Assembly: GCF_901411515.1 (NCBI RefSeq)
Contig: NZ_CABDUX010000001.1
Span: 1,364,001-1,428,000, forward strand
Source of the DNA: Raoultibacter phocaeensis
GTDB taxonomy: Bacteria > Actinomycetota > Coriobacteriia > Coriobacteriales > Eggerthellaceae
Reading direction: 5' to 3'
DNA: 64,000 nucleotides
In this document: positions 16,564-24,678 of the stretch, piece after piece
Numbering within the stretch: position 1 is the first letter of the stretch
Layout of the letters: each line of letters starts with the position of its first letter
The notes under the pieces: generated by a model
Told to the model about the DNA's origin: nothing
Database searches by the model: none
The model's input: the letters and a program-made list of their open reading frames with translations, nothing else
Made by a program: the position numbers and the translations under genes

Positions 16564-18126
16564 TTAGCCTACCGCCTTCGCTACCGCCTGCACTGCTGCA
16601 TCGATAGTCTCGCGGGCGATGCCGCTGTAGCTCATGACGAATCGGCAAAGCGGCGTCTCGCAGTCTGCGTGTTCGAGCATGCGTGTACGGCTTTGGTAAA
16701 ACCTTGTGAGCGGTGCAAGGGCGACGCCGTGAGCAAGAGCTGCCTCGGCCAGCTCCTCTTCGCTTCGCGGCGATTCGATTCCCAGGATGAAATGAAGGCC
16801 CGAATCCTGCGACTCGATGGCGATGCGCGGGGCGATCGGGGAGGCTTTCAAGGCATCGACCAGCTCGTTTCGAACGGTGCGGTAATGGCTGCGCATGCGG
16901 TTCACGTGACGCTCGTAGTCGCCGTTGTCGATAAAACGTGCGAGTGCGAGCTGGTCGATCGTGCTCACCGTGCACGAATAGAATCCGAGTTTGCGGGCGA
17001 ACTGCGCGGCGAGATGCTCGGGCAGTACCATGTAGCCGATGCGGAAAGCGGGACCGAGGCTTTTCGTGAATGTGTTCGTGTAAATGACGCAGTCGCTTGC
17101 GTCGATGGCCTGCAAAGGCGGAATGGGCCTGCCCGCAAGTCGGAATTCGCAGTCGTAGTCGTCTTCGATGATCGTGCGTCCCTTGCATTCCGAAGCCCAA
17201 CCTAAAAGCTCGTAGCGTCGGCTGATCGAAGTGATGCGTCCGGTGGGAAACTGATGGGACGGCATGATATGGAGCACGTCCGCCTCGCAGGCGCGCAAAG
17301 GGCCGATCGCGACGCCCTGATCATCCATCGAAACATGCGAGAGCGCGACGTCGTTGTTCTGGTAGATTCGAGTGAGCCGCGGGTAGCCGGGATCTTCGAC
17401 GGCGAAGCGTCGGTTGCGTCCCAGGAGCTGGACAATCATGGTGTAGAGCGTTTGGGCTCCTGCGCCGACGACGATTTGTTCGGGTGCGACCTGCATTCCA
17501 CGAAACCCGCTCAGGTGCCGTGCAAGCGATTCGCGCAGCCGCAGCGAGCCAGCCGCCGCCGCTTCGCCAAGCAGGGTCTGCTCCGATTCTTCGGCAAGGG
17601 CCTCCCGTATGGTTCTTGCCCATACGGTATAGGGGAACAGGCCCGCTGCGACCGAGTTTCCCGTGAAATCTGCTACGAGCGGGCGCTCGGCAGTTCGTGG
17701 GTGAGCGGTATCGACTGCCTTCGGATGCACGATATCCTTTGCCGTCGGTTCGAAGCCAGAAGCGCCATTCGACACGGCGTTTTGCGCCGATGCTGAATCC
17801 GATGCATGATGCGGTGGCTGTTCGCTCGGTGCGATCGTGGCGCTTGGGCGTGCAGGTGTTGCATCCAGAGAGAGCGCCGAGAGGGCGAGCGGGCTTGCGA
17901 AGTAGCCTTTCCGCTCGAGGGAATACACGTATCCCTCGGCGATGAGCTGCGCGTATGCACCTTCGACGGTGATAAGACTCACCCCGAGATGGCGCGCAAG
18001 CGCGCGTTTCGAAGGAAGCTTCTCACGTGCGGCAATCACGCCTGTTTCGATGTCGGCTCGGATGCATTTGTACAGGTACGTGTACAGGCTGTCTTCGCCG
18101 CGGCGGTCGAGCGGATAGGTAAGCAA
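16564..18126 (-). CDS. pdxR: MocR/PdxR-family GntR-aminotransferase regulator
   Basis: 520 residues. The N-terminal winged helix (REKLPSKRALARHLGVSLITVEGAYAQL, cited as LPSKRALARHLGVS) is joined by a long Ala/Pro-rich linker to a fold-type I aminotransferase-like domain with the PLP lysine in TNTFTKSLGPAFRIGYM. MocR regulators bind PLP and control vitamin B6 genes. It is divergent from pdxST, so it is very likely the PLP-responsive activator or repressor of that operon. The start is TTG at 18126, supported by a strong AAGGAGG five bases upstream. No transmembrane segments; acts on DNA in the cytoplasm. Confidence 0.9.
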   Translation of the reverse strand: MLTYPLDRRGEDSLYTYLYKCIRADIETGVIAAREKLPSKRALARHLGVSLITVEGAYAQLIAEGYVYSLERKGYFASPLALSALSLDATPARPSATIAPSEQPPHHASDSASAQNAVSNGASGFEPTAKDIVHPKAVDTAHPRTAERPLVADFTGNSVAAGLFPYTVWARTIREALAEESEQTLLGEAAAAGSLRLRESLARHLSGFRGMQVAPEQIVVGAGAQTLYTMIVQLLGRNRRFAVEDPGYPRLTRIYQNNDVALSHVSMDDQGVAIGPLRACEADVLHIMPSHQFPTGRITSISRRYELLGWASECKGRTIIEDDYDCEFRLAGRPIPPLQAIDASDCVIYTNTFTKSLGPAFRIGYMVLPEHLAAQFARKLGFYSCTVSTIDQLALARFIDNGDYERHVNRMRSHYRTVRNELVDALKASPIAPRIAIESQDSGLHFILGIESPRSEEELAEAALAHGVALAPLTRFYQSRTRMLEHADCETPLCRFVMSYSGIARETIDAAVQAVAKAVG

Positions 18127-18151
18127 ACGTCCTCCTTGCGTTTCGCGTCAA

Positions 18152-18275
18152 GCGCACATGCGTGCTGGCCAGCGGCTCCGAGGCTCGCGCCCAATCCTTT
18201 GATGCCGCGTCCTGCGCACGTGCGTACTGGCTGGCGGCTCCTGAACACGCGTGCGATTCTTTTGACGGTGCACCG
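18152..18275. repeat. Imperfect 62-bp tandem duplication in pdxR leader
   Basis: A unit starting GCGCACATGCGTGCTGGCC at 18152 recurs as GCGCACGTGCGTACTGGCT at 18214, a 62-bp period. Similarity continues through GCGGCTCC and the ATCCTTTGA / ATTCTTTTGA blocks, with divergence in between. It lies in the transcribed leader or promoter of pdxR. Confidence 0.6.
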
Positions 18276-18300
18276 TATGCGCGCGGTAGGTTCTGGCTAT

Positions 18301-18336
18301 AAACTGGCAATAACAAATTTACTAAAACTGATAATA
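18301..18336. promoter_or_regulatory. Candidate PdxR operator: paired direct repeats
   Basis: AAACTGGCAATA (18301-18312) and AAACTGATAATA (18325-18336) are direct repeats with a 24-bp period in the divergent pdxR-pdxS gap. MocR/PdxR proteins typically bind paired direct repeats located between their own gene and pdxST, so this is the best operator candidate. Confidence 0.55.
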
Positions 18337-18437
18337 CCATTAAGACCAAGCGAGCGGTAGGATCGTGCCCTGTACACATACGGGTCCAAGCCGACGCAAC
18401 GACTCGGGCACCCATCGCAAACGTTAAGGAGCAGCGC

Positions 18438-19343
18438 ATGGCAACGGATCAAAAACAGTCAAACGAACAGGTCGAAGACAGAAGCACTCTCAATCGAGCG
18501 CTTGCCCAGATGCTCAAGGGGGGCGTGATCATGGATGTGACCACGCCCGAGCAGGCTTGCATTGCAGAGGAAGCGGGGGCGTGCGCCGTTATGGCGCTTG
18601 AGCGGATTCCCGCCGACATCAGGGCGGCAGGCGGCGTATCGCGCATGAGCGACCCGGCTATGATCAGGGAAATCCAGCACGCGGTAAGCATCCCCGTGAT
18701 GGCGAAGTGCCGCATCGGGCATTTCGTGGAGGCGCAGGTTCTGCAGGCGATCGAGATCGATTACGTCGATGAAAGCGAAGTGCTTTCCCCCGCCGACGAC
18801 ACCTTCCATATCGACAAGACCTCATTCGCCGTTCCGTTCGTATGCGGTGCGCGCGATCTTGCAGAAGCGCTCAGGCGCGTTGCGGAAGGCGCTTCGATGA
18901 TTCGCACGAAGGGCGAGCCGGGCACGGGTGATGTTGTGCAAGCCGTCCGGCACCTGAGGATGATGAACGCGCAGATAGGCAAGGTAGCGTCACTCCGCGA
19001 CGACGAGCTGTTCGAGGAGGCGAAGCGGCTGCAGGTGCCCTACGACCTTGTACGGTACGTGCACGAAAACGGCAAGCTACCCGTGGTGAACTTCGCGGCG
19101 GGGGGCGTGGCCACCCCAGCCGATGCAGCGCTCATGATGCAGCTCGGCGCTGAAGGTGTATTCGTGGGTTCGGGTATCTTCAAGTCGGGTGATCCGGTCA
19201 AGCGCGCACAGGCTATCGTCAAGGCCGTAACCAACTTCGATGACGCCGAGATGATCGCTCGACTGTCCGAAAACCTCGGCGAGGCCATGGTGGGCATAAA
19301 CGAGCAGGAGATCGATCTTCTCATGGCCGAGCGCGGGAAGTAG
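18438..19343 (+). CDS. pdxS: Pyridoxal 5'-phosphate synthase, lyase subunit
   Basis: 301 residues with an AAGGAG ribosome-binding site. The (beta/alpha)8 PdxS core is unmistakable: [35 protein letters not shown]-like [27 protein letters not shown] and FVGSGIFKS. It condenses ribulose or ribose 5-phosphate, glyceraldehyde 3-phosphate and ammonia into PLP, with ammonia channelled from PdxT. It forms a dodecamer with PdxT in the cytoplasm. pdxT follows directly; pdxR is divergent and probably regulates transcription through the repeats at 18301-18336. Confidence 0.97.
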   Translation: MATDQKQSNEQVEDRSTLNRALAQMLKGGVIMDVTTPEQACIAEEAGACAVMALERIPADIRAAGGVSRMSDPAMIREIQHAVSIPVMAKCRIGHFVEAQVLQAIEIDYVDESEVLSPADDTFHIDKTSFAVPFVCGARDLAEALRRVAEGASMIRTKGEPGTGDVVQAVRHLRMMNAQIGKVASLRDDELFEEAKRLQVPYDLVRYVHENGKLPVVNFAAGGVATPADAALMMQLGAEGVFVGSGIFKSGDPVKRAQAIVKAVTNFDDAEMIARLSENLGEAMVGINEQEIDLLMAERGK

Positions 19344-19453
19344 GTCTTGGTTTGAATGCGAGAACTGCGGCTGACGCCGTGGGTTGCGACTGTATGGCGC
19401 ATCGGCCACCGAGTGAGCCGGGCGTGCTGGTTGAAACAAGGGCGTCTTTCGAA

Positions 19454-20083
19454 ATGAGCGTATCTGAGGGACTGTCCTTTGCGGCGCAGACGGTGGCCGT
19501 TCTTGCCGTACAGGGTGCGTTCGTCGAGCATGAGCGTCGGTTAGAGCGGTTGGGCTGTTCCTGCATCGAGCTGCGTCGGGCAAGCGATTTGGACAAGGCG
19601 TTTAACCGCCTCGTTTTGCCGGGCGGGGAAAGCACCGTGCAAGCGAAGCTGTTGCGCGAGCTCGGCATGCTCGAACCGCTGCGCGAGCGCATCGTTGCGG
19701 GCATGCCGGTGCTCGGGACCTGCGCAGGGCTCATTCTTCTGGCAGAGCGCATCGAAGATGCGGCATCGGTCGGCAGCGGCAGCGCGGCGTCCGAAGTGCG
19801 CGATTTTGCCACGCTGCCCGTAACCGTGCGTCGCAACGCTTTCGGCAGGCAGCTCGGGAGCTTTCATGCAAACGCGCCGTTCGACGGAGGTGCTGAGGTG
19901 CCCATGACGTTCATCCGCGCACCTCTCGTTACCGAAGCAGAAAAGGGCGTCGAAACTCTTGCGCGCGTCGGCGATGCCATCGTGGCCGTCCGGTATCGAA
20001 ACCAGATCGGGGTGGCGTTTCATCCTGAGCTCGATGAGGACGATCGGGTGCTTGCAGCATTTCTCGCATGCGAAAGCGCCTAG
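19454..20083 (+). CDS. pdxT: Pyridoxal 5'-phosphate synthase, glutaminase subunit
   Basis: Class-I glutamine amidotransferase with VAVLAVQGAFVEHE at the N-terminus, LPGGESTVQAKLL, the nucleophile GTCAGLILLAERI and the catalytic His/Glu in GVAFHPELDED. It hydrolyses glutamine and channels ammonia to PdxS. The start is uncertain. The frame is open from TTG 19352, eight bases after pdxS. ATG 19454 gives 209 residues with a short extra N-terminus; GTG 19493 would begin exactly at the conserved core. No site has a strong ribosome-binding sequence, so translational coupling to pdxS is likely. Confidence 0.92.
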   Translation: MSVSEGLSFAAQTVAVLAVQGAFVEHERRLERLGCSCIELRRASDLDKAFNRLVLPGGESTVQAKLLRELGMLEPLRERIVAGMPVLGTCAGLILLAERIEDAASVGSGSAASEVRDFATLPVTVRRNAFGRQLGSFHANAPFDGGAEVPMTFIRAPLVTEAEKGVETLARVGDAIVAVRYRNQIGVAFHPELDEDDRVLAAFLACESA

Positions 20084-20301
20084 CCTGTCTCAATTTGAGA
20101 AGATTAAAATGTTGCACGCATCCCCTGATCGCGGCTGCTATTATCGATAAATAATAAATTCAAGCGACTTGTGCGGTCGGGAAACCGGGGTCTGCGCGGA
20201 CATCCGATGAACGCGTTGTTGCTGACGAGTATGCGGTTCATCGTGTCGCGCCGGCTCGTAGAGGCTGCAGGCATGCTTGAAGCCGAAGGCTTGGAACGAC
20301 T

Positions 20302-22071
20302 ATGACTTTTCGAGAGCTCAGCGGACAAGATGCTCGGTGGTTTGCGGCTTCGTATGGATGTCATGCCGACACAACGATTTGGCGCGAAACCTTTGCGGCG
20401 AAAGCTCGTTTCCTGACGGGGGAGCAGAACCCACGGGAGTCTCCTTTCGTGCGTCGAGAAATTGCGGAATCGTGGATTCGCAGTGCCGAAACAAGGGTCG
20501 ATCCGAGAAAAAAGCAGATGGGCGCCCCTATATCGGAGCAACAACATCAGGATGCGATCAGGGAGAACGCATCGCTGATCCTCGCTGCAAAGCCTGCGCT
20601 CGATATGGTGAAACGTCTCGGCTTATCCGAAGACTGCACGTTCGAACTCATCGATTCGCGCGGAATCAAGCTCGTCCAAGAAGGCGGTTGCGATCCTTGC
20701 CTGCAAAAGGCAGCACGTGTGATTTCGGACGAAGCGACGATGGGGACCAACGCCCATACGCTGTGCATGAAATACAAGACTCCCTTTCAGGTTATCGGAC
20801 CCGAACACTATTGTTTCGCACTTCACAACCTTGTCGCAAGTGCGGCACCGATCGTAGACGAGTGCAACAGAGTGGTTGCTTCGCTGCTGCTCACCCAGCA
20901 TGCTCCCCCAGTGCCCTGGCCCAGGTGGTTTCAAAAGATTTTGTCCCGCACGTTCGGATTGATAGCGAGCTCGGCCCTTGCCGTTTCGCATCAGTTTGCA
21001 TGCTGCCGATGCGAAACGGGTGCGGCCCGAAAAAGCGGAAAGCGAGATCGGGGTCGTCGTACGGTTATCGGAACGAAAGCCCCCGTGCAACCGAACGAGA
21101 GTTTCGCTACGCGTTTTTCCGATGTATACGGGGTTTGTTCTGCCATGACGCGTGCGGTCGATAAGGCGAAGCGGTTTGCGCTCGCGGAAGAGAATGTGCT
21201 GCTTATCGGCGAATCGGGGACAGGAAAAAATCTCTTCGCCCAGGCGATGCACAACGAACGATGTTGCGATGGCCCGTTTCTGACAATCGACTGCGCAACT
21301 ATCTTTCCGAAAGGCATCGAAGGTTGTTGTATCGGCCATGAAGTCGGACGCAGTGTCGGGGGCGAACGCGCCGGTGAGCTGGGGATCGTCGAGCGAGCCG
21401 AAGGGGGCACGTTGTTTTTTGACGAGGTCGGCGCCTTGTCACCCGATGCTCAAGGTGCGCTTCTCCGCGTGCTTGACGATAGGCAGGCTGTGCGTTTTGG
21501 GGGAAGGATGGACAAGCGCGTCGGTTGCAAAGTTATCTCTTCTTCAAGCAAGAATCTTGCAGCGATGGTCGAAAGCGGTTCTTTTCGCGCAGATCTCCTC
21601 TACCGTCTTTCTGTGCTGACGGTAGAGCTCGCTCCTTTGCGGGACAGGGGAGTCGATAAGCTCTTTCTCGCCCAATGTTTTCTCGAAGACATGTGCAAGC
21701 AAAACCACGGTGGTCCGAAGTGGTTTTCCCGCAAAGCAGAGGCCGTCATCAAAAACCATACGTGGCCGGGAAACGTCAGAGAGTTGAAGAATGCTGTACT
21801 TACAGCCTATTTCGCTTCTCGGGGAAGCGAAATAAGTCACGATGACTTTCCGGAATCGGTGCGTGGTTCGACCTCCCTGAATCTCAAAACTGGGTCTGAC
21901 GGCAAAGACGGCAGTCTATGCACGTTGTCCTTGGCGGCGCTCGAGAAGCAAGCGATCACCTTGGCTATGAAAACCGCGTACGGAAACGTCGAAGAAGCTT
22001 CGCACATGCTGGGCATCAGTCGGGCCACGTTGTATCGGCGGCTGAGGCAATACGAAAGCGAACACGCCTGA
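20302..22071 (+). CDS. AAA+ enhancer-binding-protein-like regulator (AcoR/DhaR type) with altered GAFTGA loop
   Basis: 589 residues. The N-terminal ~200 residues resemble the GAF-containing sensor of AcoR/DhaR-type regulators (VRREIAESWIRS). The AAA+ domain has Walker A GESGTGKN (about residues 303-310), Walker B GGTLFFDEV, an Arg-finger region FRADLLYRLSV and sensor II WPGNVREL. The C-terminus is a Fis-type helix-turn-helix (ASHMLGISRATLYRRL). Where sigma54 activators have GAFTGA, this protein reads GRSVGG, so contact with sigma54 is doubtful. It could instead act on sigma70 promoters as DhaR does. Yet a sigma54-like site lies 250 bp downstream (22325-22341). Target genes and ligand are unknown. 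Confidence 0.85.
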   Translation: MTFRELSGQDARWFAASYGCHADTTIWRETFAAKARFLTGEQNPRESPFVRREIAESWIRSAETRVDPRKKQMGAPISEQQHQDAIRENASLILAAKPALDMVKRLGLSEDCTFELIDSRGIKLVQEGGCDPCLQKAARVISDEATMGTNAHTLCMKYKTPFQVIGPEHYCFALHNLVASAAPIVDECNRVVASLLLTQHAPPVPWPRWFQKILSRTFGLIASSALAVSHQFACCRCETGAARKSGKRDRGRRTVIGTKAPVQPNESFATRFSDVYGVCSAMTRAVDKAKRFALAEENVLLIGESGTGKNLFAQAMHNERCCDGPFLTIDCATIFPKGIEGCCIGHEVGRSVGGERAGELGIVERAEGGTLFFDEVGALSPDAQGALLRVLDDRQAVRFGGRMDKRVGCKVISSSSKNLAAMVESGSFRADLLYRLSVLTVELAPLRDRGVDKLFLAQCFLEDMCKQNHGGPKWFSRKAEAVIKNHTWPGNVRELKNAVLTAYFASRGSEISHDDFPESVRGSTSLNLKTGSDGKDGSLCTLSLAALEKQAITLAMKTAYGNVEEASHMLGISRATLYRRLRQYESEHA

Positions 22072-22593
22072 GGCGAACTCACGCATCGACTCCGAATGCA
22101 CTCGCGGCTGCAACCTGTCGGCAGCGCGAAGCTAGCCCTCATGAACGCATGCGGCATCCTTCGTGTAGCTTGTCCCGTGCGCAGTTGTAGCCCACGCGTG
22201 CAGCGGCGCTTCTTCTGTCCTCATGTGTCTCAGGACGAAACAGCGATGCACGTACATATAAAAAAAATGAGACGGCTCTATCGAGACTGCTGTTCGTGAC
22301 CTGCGTCTATTCCCAGGAGGTTTGTTGGCACGTTTCATGCATGAAATGGGGTAGAGGAAAAAGCAGCAACAAGACGACGACTTCGGTTCGAGGTTTTCGT
22401 AGACGTCGCTGCAGCAATGCCGGACGAGAGCGGTAGGGGGTGGAAACAGCGTCCGAATGGATCCATGCTGTGGGTAAAAGAAGTGCAGCATGATCCCAAC
22501 AGTCTCTTATGCCTGCGGGTTTATAGCCTGCGGGATACGCTGCAGCCGCATTCGGCTGCACTCGTGTTCTACGATACGGAAAAGGAGGCGACT
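22072..22593. other. Gene-free 522-bp region: long leader of the small LuxR gene
   Basis: No supported coding sequence. It holds a sigma54-like promoter overlapping a 14-bp palindrome (22325-22346), and a hairpin TGCAGCCG-CATT-CGGCTGCA at 22541-22560, about 20 bases before the ribosome-binding site of the LuxR gene. If transcription starts near 22352, the leader would be about 240 nt. Confidence 0.5.
22325..22341 (+). promoter_or_regulatory. Sigma54-type -24/-12 promoter candidate
   Basis: TTGGCACGTTTCATGCA matches the TGGCAC-N5-TTGC consensus except for one base (ATGC for TTGC). The invariant GG (22327-22328) and GC (22339-22340) are separated by exactly ten bases as required. It faces the LuxR-type gene at 22594 and overlaps a perfect palindrome TTTCATGCATGAAA (22333-22346) that could be an operator. 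Confidence 0.5.
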
Positions 22594-22956
22594 ATGCAGA
22601 AAACACATCCTGCCGATGCGAAAGGTAAGAGCAAGCTCGTTACGTTCAAAACCTCGGCCGGCTCGGAGTATCGCATTTGCATAGCTGACGATCCTGCCAA
22701 TGACGAAGCGTGCATTATTCGCGTCGAGCCGATGGAGCGGCTTCACGCTGCGAGCGATAGTTTTCCCCTCGAGACTTTTACCGGGAGAGAGAAGGAGATA
22801 TTCCAACTCGTTCTCAAAGGGTATACGAACGCCGAAATTGCCTCGACATTGTGTATTAGCTTATCAACGGTCAAATCCCATATGCAGAAGATTTTCGACA
22901 AGGCGAAAGCTGCCAATAGAGCCACGCTGGTTTCCAAATTCTATTGCGGTTGCTAG
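22594..22956 (+). CDS. Small LuxR-type transcriptional regulator
   Basis: 120 residues from ATG 22594, chosen because AAAGGAGG sits just upstream; a longer frame from 22417 has no ribosome-binding site. The N-terminal ~55 residues are of unknown fold. The C-terminal LuxR helix-turn-helix runs from FTGREKEIFQLVLKGYTNAEI through LSTVKSHMQKIFDKAKAANRA (cited as TGREKEIFQLVLKG and LSTVKSHMQKIF). No receiver domain and no membrane segment, so the signal input is not clear. It may govern the divergent membrane-protein / amidohydrolase pair downstream. Its own expression is probably controlled by the promoter and hairpin in its long leader. Confidence 0.8.
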   Translation: MQKTHPADAKGKSKLVTFKTSAGSEYRICIADDPANDEACIIRVEPMERLHAASDSFPLETFTGREKEIFQLVLKGYTNAEIASTLCISLSTVKSHMQKIFDKAKAANRATLVSKFYCGC

Positions 22957-22986
22957 CGCCCTTTCTGGAACAAAAGGCAATCAAGT

Positions 22987-23019
22987 ACGGCGGAAAACCC
23001 GACGAGGGCTTTCCGCCGT
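22987..23019. terminator. Bidirectional terminator hairpin
   Basis: ACGGCGGAAA-a-CCC / GGG-c-TTTCCGCCGT forms a long GC-rich stem with a 5-nt loop between the convergent LuxR gene (ending 22956) and the membrane protein gene (ending 23029). Confidence 0.7.
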
Positions 23020-23028
23020 GGAATTTCA

Positions 23029-24252
23029 TCAGCCCGCGAACAGCGGGAGGATCACGTACATAAGCACGAACGACCAAATGATGCAGATGGAGAATATGCA
23101 GAGCTGGATCAACGCGATTACGTGGTACGACCCTTTGTAGCGGAACAGCGCCATGACCTTTTCGACCATGGGAGCGAAGATGGTGGCTCCGATGGCGATG
23201 GTGAGCACGGCCACTACGATGTCGCTGATCGTACCGGTTGCAGCATAGCTGCCGACGATGGCCGACACGAGTACGATACCCGGGAAGGTGAACGCCCATC
23301 CCTCTTTCTTCCACTTCGGATAATAGATGAAGATGGCGAGCGCCGCAACGACGATCTGCGAGGCGATGAGCAGCGGGAAGTTTCCTGCGCCGTAGGCCGG
23401 CTCAAGCGGATTGAGGAACCAGCCGATGATCGCGCCGACGTACATGGCAACCGTAGCGATCGAGCTGCCCCAGATGGCGAGCTCGCCCACATCGCCGAAC
23501 ACGCGGTTGAGGAAGAACGAGGTCGGCGAGGACTTCGCTTCCTCTTCTTTGATCTCTTCGGCCGGAGGCGTCTCGGGCTCGACGATCTTCATCCAGGGGA
23601 ACAGCTTGAACAGCGCCGTGCACAGCGGTACGACGATGAACACGCCGATCGAGACCGCGACGAACAGGGGAAGCGCAAGCGGTCCCACGACGAACGTTTG
23701 GAGCACGTAGACAACGGGGAACGTGATGAGCGTGCCGAGCAGCACCGACGTCGCGATCTTCGCGGCGCTCACGCCGAAGAAGAGTACGAGAACCTGAACG
23801 GTAAGGACTACGGCGAACGTGGGAATCCATCCCGTCCATCCGGGGTACAGCTCGCCGAAGACCAGCATTCCCAAAAGGATTGCAGCGGCGGTAGCGAAGA
23901 ACATGCCGCTGAAGATGTGTCCGTGGCCGTCTACACCGGTCCCTGCGTAGCGAGACTTCTTACGCTCGAGGTAGGCGGCAACGAACCCACCGATGATCAT
24001 GAAGATCGATGCGGGAACGGAGGCGATGAAGGTAGCTTCGGTGAAATCTGCGAAGTACCACATCACCTTATAGAATACCGTGCCCTCCATGGCGCCGGTG
24101 AGCATGGTGCCGAAATCATGGATGTAGTTGTTTTCCATCAGCATCGGCTGAAGTGCGTTCATCGCGGCGAACAAGACGATCGCGCCGACGACCGTGCCTA
24201 TGAAAACCGGCAATATTTCTTTCCGAGAAGTTGTGGTGGAGTTTTGGTCCAT
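23029..24252 (-). CDS. Polytopic membrane protein of unknown function
   Basis: 407 residues from ATG 24252, supported by AGGAG upstream. About eleven hydrophobic segments are visible, with a charged Glu/Lys-rich cytoplasmic loop (PPAEEIKEEEAKSSP) in the middle. I do not recognise the family. The size and topology suggest a transporter, perhaps built of two halves on each side of the loop. It is divergent from an amidohydrolase gene, so uptake of that enzyme's substrate is a reasonable guess. Its leader carries two mutually exclusive hairpins, one terminator-like, just before the ribosome-binding site. Confidence 0.7.
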   Translation of the reverse strand: MDQNSTTTSRKEILPVFIGTVVGAIVLFAAMNALQPMLMENNYIHDFGTMLTGAMEGTVFYKVMWYFADFTEATFIASVPASIFMIIGGFVAAYLERKKSRYAGTGVDGHGHIFSGMFFATAAAILLGMLVFGELYPGWTGWIPTFAVVLTVQVLVLFFGVSAAKIATSVLLGTLITFPVVYVLQTFVVGPLALPLFVAVSIGVFIVVPLCTALFKLFPWMKIVEPETPPAEEIKEEEAKSSPTSFFLNRVFGDVGELAIWGSSIATVAMYVGAIIGWFLNPLEPAYGAGNFPLLIASQIVVAALAIFIYYPKWKKEGWAFTFPGIVLVSAIVGSYAATGTISDIVVAVLTIAIGATIFAPMVEKVMALFRYKGSYHVIALIQLCIFSICIIWSFVLMYVILPLFAG

Positions 24253-24678
24253 GCTAACTCCTTTCCTGTATGCAAAAAGGGGTCGAACCCCTGCGTTGTG
24301 CAGGGTAAACCAATGCTGATCGCATAGCATTCGGCCCAGCGGTCATGCCGTTGTGCCAAGGAAAAAGGGTGTTTTCATCATACGGGTCCAGCTCTGAAAA
24401 GCAATGAGCCGAAAGAATGATTTATCATGCCCAAACGGGCTGTTCGTCGTACCAAGAATAAGCGGGATCCTTGTCTCGCGCAGGGATTATACGAAACAGC
24501 TCAAGGTATGAGATGGGAGAAAATATCACACTTTCGGACACTGTGCTCGACGCTGGGACCGCTTCATACTGAGATCAGTCAAGGAGCAAGGGGAAACTGC
24601 TACGAGCGGCACATCGTGCACGCATCGATGCTGTCTGCACGCCTGCATCAGGCAGGCACACCTACAAGGAGGTACAGC
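24253..24678. other. Divergent intergenic region between membrane protein and amidohydrolase
   Basis: 426 bp without a supported gene. It holds the attenuator-like leader on the minus strand (24273-24305). On the plus side there is an inverted repeat around CCTGCATCAGG (near 24643-24653) a few bases before the amidohydrolase ribosome-binding site. The open frame running from 24427 into the amidohydrolase lacks family sequence. Confidence 0.5.
24273..24305 (-). promoter_or_regulatory. Attenuator-like leader with mutually exclusive hairpins
   Basis: Read on the minus strand, CCCTGC-acaac-GCAGGG (24305-24289) and AGGGG-ttcga-CCCCT followed by T4 (24292-24274) share the bases AGGG. Pairing one excludes the other. 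The second has a terminator-like shape and lies about 20 bases before the start codon at 24252, so it could attenuate transcription or hide the ribosome-binding site. Confidence 0.45.

Larger units (their letters stand above)
18127..18437. other. pdxR-pdxS divergent control region
   Basis: 311 bp between the divergent starts. The pdxR-proximal half carries an imperfect tandem duplication (18152-18275). The middle is AT-rich and carries two direct repeats likely to be the PdxR operator (18301-18336). The pdxS start is preceded by AAGGAG (18426-18431). Confidence 0.6.

Noticed and set aside
22417-22593. N-terminal extension of the small LuxR protein
   Set aside because: ATG 22417 has no ribosome-binding site, whereas ATG 22594 has AAAGGAGG; the extension also covers a hairpin and shows no domain.
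23122-24327. 401-codon plus-strand frame opposite the membrane protein
   Set aside because: Highly charged composition typical of the antisense of a membrane protein gene; no start signal.
24333-24352. Second sigma54-like site on the minus strand (TTGGCACAACGG...)
   Set aside because: A good -24 half is present, but the bases at the -12 position are CATG, not TTGC, so the GG-GC spacing fails.
24427-24678. N-terminal extension of the amidohydrolase
   Set aside because: The family fold starts at ATG 24679, which has a perfect ribosome-binding site; the earlier codons are not protein-like.
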